Positions 16,139 to 18,647 of a DNA stretch of 18,647 nucleotides are shown one piece after another (the first letter of the stretch is position 1; the number at the start of each line of letters is the position of its first letter). The notes below the pieces were generated by a model. It saw only the letters and a program-made list of their open reading frames with translations. It was not told where the DNA came from and ran no database searches. The stretch covers positions 1 to 18,647 of the forward strand of contig JAJRWB010000042.1 of assembly GCA_024276995.1 (NCBI GenBank), in the 5' to 3' direction. A program made the position numbers and the translations under genes. The stretch comes from Candidatus Eiseniibacteriota bacterium. Its GTDB lineage: Bacteria; Orphanbacterota; Orphanbacteria; Orphanbacterales; Orphanbacteraceae.

Positions 16139-16178
16139 TGATGCGACGTGTCCCGACATCGTTGTAACAGAGGCTCGC

Positions 16179-17209
16179 ATGGAAAAGATGATCCGTGTAA
16201 AGTCCATCATTCGTACCGCTCTTGCGCCGGCGCTTTTGCTCCTGCTCTTCCTCCAGGTGTTTTCTTCGCCTGCATTCGCGATCGGCGAACTCGTCTGGAG
16301 CGTCAGGATCGAAGGAAAAGGCGCGACACTCGCGCGAAGCAGGTTTCCTCTACTCCTGGATCCCGCGGAGAAGACGCCCCGCTCCTTTCCGCTTGGAACA
16401 CTTCGCGTAAGAAGACTCGTGGACAAGTCGACTTACGGCCCGGATGGTGGTGGGACGAACCTTCGCATCCGTGTGGCGCTCCTCCCTGTGCGCCCGGACG
16501 GTACGCTTGCCGCGTCATCTCTCGTGTTCGTGAGTCCCGAGCGCGTCTCCCGGGAAAAGCCCGGCATCGCCCCGGAGGCCTTTCGGAATCAACCTGTTTT
16601 AGGCTGGGAATCTTCCGCGGACGGATCGCGGGCGGTGGTACAAACCGAGTTCCAGACACTATTTCTAATTACGCCCGCCTCCGGAAGAACCGACATGAGA
16701 ATCAAGACCACCGATACGCGCCGCACCTTCGGTGCCGTCCTTTCCGATAATCCCGAGCGGATCGCGGCGATTTCGCTCGAACGGCTTGATCCACGAGCGC
16801 CTCCTCGTCTTCGAGTTCGATGGAACGACTCTCTATGCGGGCGAGAATCCGGAGCTGTTGGATCAGGCCGGGCACTTGTGATCGCGTCGAGGCCATGGCG
16901 TGGCAAACATGTCTGCTTCATGGTACTTCACATCTCGCCGAACGCCTCAGGAAATCACCGGGGGAGCGCCCTGGTCGAGCCACCGGCCACACCACGGTTC
17001 GAGATGATTTTTCTGGTTCGGAACGAACATGTAACGCTTCTGCGGCAACTCGATGCCACTTCAAGATTTCGCTCATACATTCATGGGATGGTCGCGATGC
17101 GAATGGCCGACCCGTTTCGCCCGGCGTCTATTTCCTGCGCGTGCAATCGGACGACGAAGGGAAACATCCCAGCGAGCGGATCGTGCAAGAACTGATCGTG
17201 CTGCGATGA
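16179..17209 (+). pseudogene. Frameshifted secreted propeller-like protein, paralog of the next gene, with FlgD-like C-terminal remnant
   Basis: The N-terminal frame starts at ATG 16179 with a signal peptide (ALLLLLFLQVFSSPAFA) and continues IGELVWSVRIEGKG. It matches the downstream gene over GELVWSV, VLGWESSADGSRAVVQTEFQ and RTFGAVLSDNPERIAAIS. Near 16785 homology jumps by one frame (NGLIHERLLVFEFDGTTLYA, ending at TGA 16879-16881), and the end lies in a third frame: WDGRDANGRPVSPGVYFLRV to QELIVLR with TGA 17207-17209. That tail is the last part of a FlgD/type IX-like domain; its first half is missing. At least two frame changes plus a deletion make a functional product unlikely. The apparent 338-residue frame from 16179 to 17195 is chance after about residue 205. 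Confidence 0.7.
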
Positions 17210-17239
17210 GCACGAACGAAAACAGAAGGAGGAACCCTC

Positions 17240-18586
17240 ATGCAGATCCACCGTGTGTTCCGGATATTCTCCACTCCTGATATGCCGCATCCCGGCATTG
17301 CCGAAGAGGAAGTCCCGATAGCGAAGTTCTTCGTTCGTCACGCTCTCGTGGCGGCCCTCTTCCTCCTGTTTTTTCTTCAGCCATTTTTTTCGCCCTCGTT
17401 CGCCATGGGCGAACTTGTCTGGAGCGTGGTAATCAAGGAGGACGCCGCTCAGCTCACGACAAACGAGTTTGCGGTGGTCTCGGGAAAGCTGTCGGGAACG
17501 AGTTTTCCCGTTCAGAATCTGTTGGTCCGAAAAGTGGAGGATCTGTCGGAGGGGGAGTGGCGTCGTGTTGTCAGCAAAGCTGCGCCCCTCGTCGTGAACC
17601 CAGACGGCTCGCTCCGGAAACCGGCTCTCAGTTTTATCATGCCGGGACGCGCAGGCGTCGATCCGAGCGGCCGAAAGTACACTTACCTCGCTCTCCCCGA
17701 CGATGATACCGCCCGCAAAGTATCGTTGCACATTCCTGTCCGTTTCGTGGATCTCGCAGAAAGCCGTAACCAACAGATTCTCGGCTGGGAACGTTCGGCG
17801 GACGGTCACTATGGCGTTCTCCATGCGGAAAAGACGACCCTCTTTTTTGATGCCACGGCAGGTGCGCCGCCGGGAACTCAAATCGTCCGCAGAAGCTACG
17901 ACTGGCGGACGTTCGGACCGGTAATGTCAAAGGTTTCTGAGCGCCTGGCGCTTATCGCGACCGACGGACACCGCGAAAAGATCGTCGTGTTCAAGTTCGA
18001 CGGCACGTTGGTGTTTGAAGAGAAATCGTTTTCCGACTACAGCTACAGCCAGCCCTTTCTTACGTCCTCGGGGGAAACGCTGATCCTCGACCGGAATGAA
18101 CCTCAGCGAAACACCGAGACCATCGCGATCGACCTGCGCGACGGCTCCACGAAAGTTCTAGACGTAATCGTCAAGGGTACCCGCTATTACTCGGACGATG
18201 GAAACCGATTCGTCGTGCTCCAGGGCGGTTACGGAAAGGTCTTCTACTACGATTCATCCAACCCTTTCGACCCGAAACTCCTCTGGACCTATGAAACGAG
18301 CCGCCTCACGACTACGGCAGCGGTCAGCGAAGATGGAGCGTATGTGGCCCTCGAAACCACCTCCAATCATCCGGGGGGACAGACGATGTCCGTCGTGGTC
18401 CTCGACAGCCGCGGGAGTGCCTTCGCGAAACCACTCGCCGAAACGCGTCTGGAAGGTCTCCAGTTCGAAGGGGATTTCCTTTTCGTCGGCACGCAGCGCC
18501 ACCCGAGACCCGCATACCTGGACTTCACGACAACCACCGGTATCGAAGTGTTCCATTTCCCGAACCAGCGAGAGGGGCGGTCATGA
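17240..18586 (+). CDS. Secreted beta-propeller-like protein of unknown function (intact paralog)
   Basis: 448 residues. The start has an excellent AAGGAGG (17226-17232) 7 bases upstream; a 30-residue lead precedes the hydrophobic signal segment (ALVAALFLLFFLQPFFSPSFA), so a later start is possible but has no ribosome site. The mature part begins MGELVWSVVIKED, like its neighbour. From about residue 190 it has repeated short beta-strand units of the kind LGWERSADGHYGVLHAEKTT, ERLALIATDGHREKIVVFKF and AAVSEDGAYVALETT, which suggests a WD40/YVTN-like propeller, though no standard blade signature is exact. Unlike the damaged copy it has no C-terminal FlgD-like domain. The next gene starts inside its stop codon (ATGA). 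Confidence 0.7.
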   Translation: MQIHRVFRIFSTPDMPHPGIAEEEVPIAKFFVRHALVAALFLLFFLQPFFSPSFAMGELVWSVVIKEDAAQLTTNEFAVVSGKLSGTSFPVQNLLVRKVEDLSEGEWRRVVSKAAPLVVNPDGSLRKPALSFIMPGRAGVDPSGRKYTYLALPDDDTARKVSLHIPVRFVDLAESRNQQILGWERSADGHYGVLHAEKTTLFFDATAGAPPGTQIVRRSYDWRTFGPVMSKVSERLALIATDGHREKIVVFKFDGTLVFEEKSFSDYSYSQPFLTSSGETLILDRNEPQRNTETIAIDLRDGSTKVLDVIVKGTRYYSDDGNRFVVLQGGYGKVFYYDSSNPFDPKLLWTYETSRLTTTAAVSEDGAYVALETTSNHPGGQTMSVVVLDSRGSAFAKPLAETRLEGLQFEGDFLFVGTQRHPRPAYLDFTTTTGIEVFHFPNQREGRS

Positions 18587-18647
18587 GGAGACTGGGATGG
18601 ATCGCCGTTTTCGCTTGCCTGACCCTTCATCGTGCCACACCTTCACG
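18583..18647 (+). CDS. Start of a secreted protein (partial, right edge)
   Basis: ATG 18583 overlaps the preceding stop as ATGA, with GAGAGGGG just upstream. The 21 visible codons, MRRLGWIAVFACLTLHRATP plus Ser, look like a signal peptide. Nothing can be said about function; the overlap suggests the same operon as the propeller-like gene. Confidence 0.55.
   Translation, partial: MRRLGWIAVFACLTLHRATPS

Larger units (their letters stand above)
15523..16178. other. AT-richer, gene-poor stretch, probably decayed
   Basis: About 650 bases with no convincing complete gene. Composition changes sharply: 15841-15900 is 35% GC by hand count, against clearly GC-rich neighbours. It contains a short signal-peptide ORF at 15544, a perfect hairpin at 15908-15929 and a Fur-like palindrome at 16120-16138. 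Open frames on the minus strand here (for example 15872-16426) are antisense to the paralog gene and look like chance. Confidence 0.45.

Noticed and set aside
15872-16426. 184-codon open frame on the minus strand, near the Fur-like site
   Set aside because: Partly antisense to the paralog signal peptide; Ser/Arg-rich translation, no ribosome site or domain. The Fur-like site is therefore assigned to the plus-strand genes.

Overview
The window looks like a chromosomal piece of an uncultured, GC-rich Gram-negative bacterium of the FCB-type lineages (Eisenbacteria, Krumholzibacteriota or Latescibacterota-like). The main clue is a FlgD-Ig/type IX-like C-terminal domain (PNPFNP... WNG... SGxYF... 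ending in VVR/LLR) on a polysaccharide deacetylase, a multiheme cytochrome and a decayed third protein. Lipoprotein and Tat signals, FN3 domains and a membrane-bound hydrogenase agree with a two-membrane cell. The exact phylum cannot be fixed from the sequence alone.

Layout. 1-1394 (minus): a lipoprotein with an FN3 domain, overlapping by TTGA a multi-pass, rhomboid-like membrane protein that runs off the left edge. 1652-3379 (plus): a secreted polysaccharide deacetylase broken by one in-frame TAA; its catalytic domain sits inside an FN3 domain. 3387-4439 (minus): an AI-2E/PerM transporter. 4630-7118 (plus): NADP-type isocitrate dehydrogenase with an inserted Cys4/Cys5 knuckle, then a leucine/phenylalanine/valine-type dehydrogenase. 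7168-7437 (minus): a small dimeric alpha/beta-barrel protein whose only sensible start is ACG, next to a perfect 17-bp tandem repeat. 7718-8056 (plus): a small rubredoxin-like protein, also cut by an in-frame TAA. 8244-9116 (plus): a five-heme surface cytochrome behind a good sigma-70 promoter. 9230-13208 (minus): a tightly overlapping operon hyaA-hyaB-hyaC-hyaD-like for a group 1d-type [NiFe] hydrogenase. The small subunit has the six-Cys set of an oxygen-tolerant [4Fe-3S] proximal cluster. 13543-15522 (plus): a TerB-like protein and an archaeal-type GatD amidotransferase subunit. 15523-16178: an AT-richer gene-poor stretch with a hairpin and a Fur-box-like palindrome. 16179-18647 (plus): two paralogous secreted propeller-like proteins, the first frameshifted and the second intact, then the start of another secreted protein.

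How it fits together. The hydrogenase and its b-type cytochrome would feed electrons from periplasmic H2 to quinone. The multiheme cytochrome is convergent to this operon and could take part in extracellular electron transfer, but that link is inferred from position only. Isocitrate and amino-acid dehydrogenases are ordinary central metabolism. No CRISPR array, tRNA, rRNA or insertion sequence was seen. The most unusual points are the zinc-knuckle insertion beside the active site of isocitrate dehydrogenase, the FN3 domain split by a deacetylase, two TAA-interrupted but otherwise intact genes, archaeal-type GatD in a bacterium, and the Fur-like operator before a decaying paralog family.
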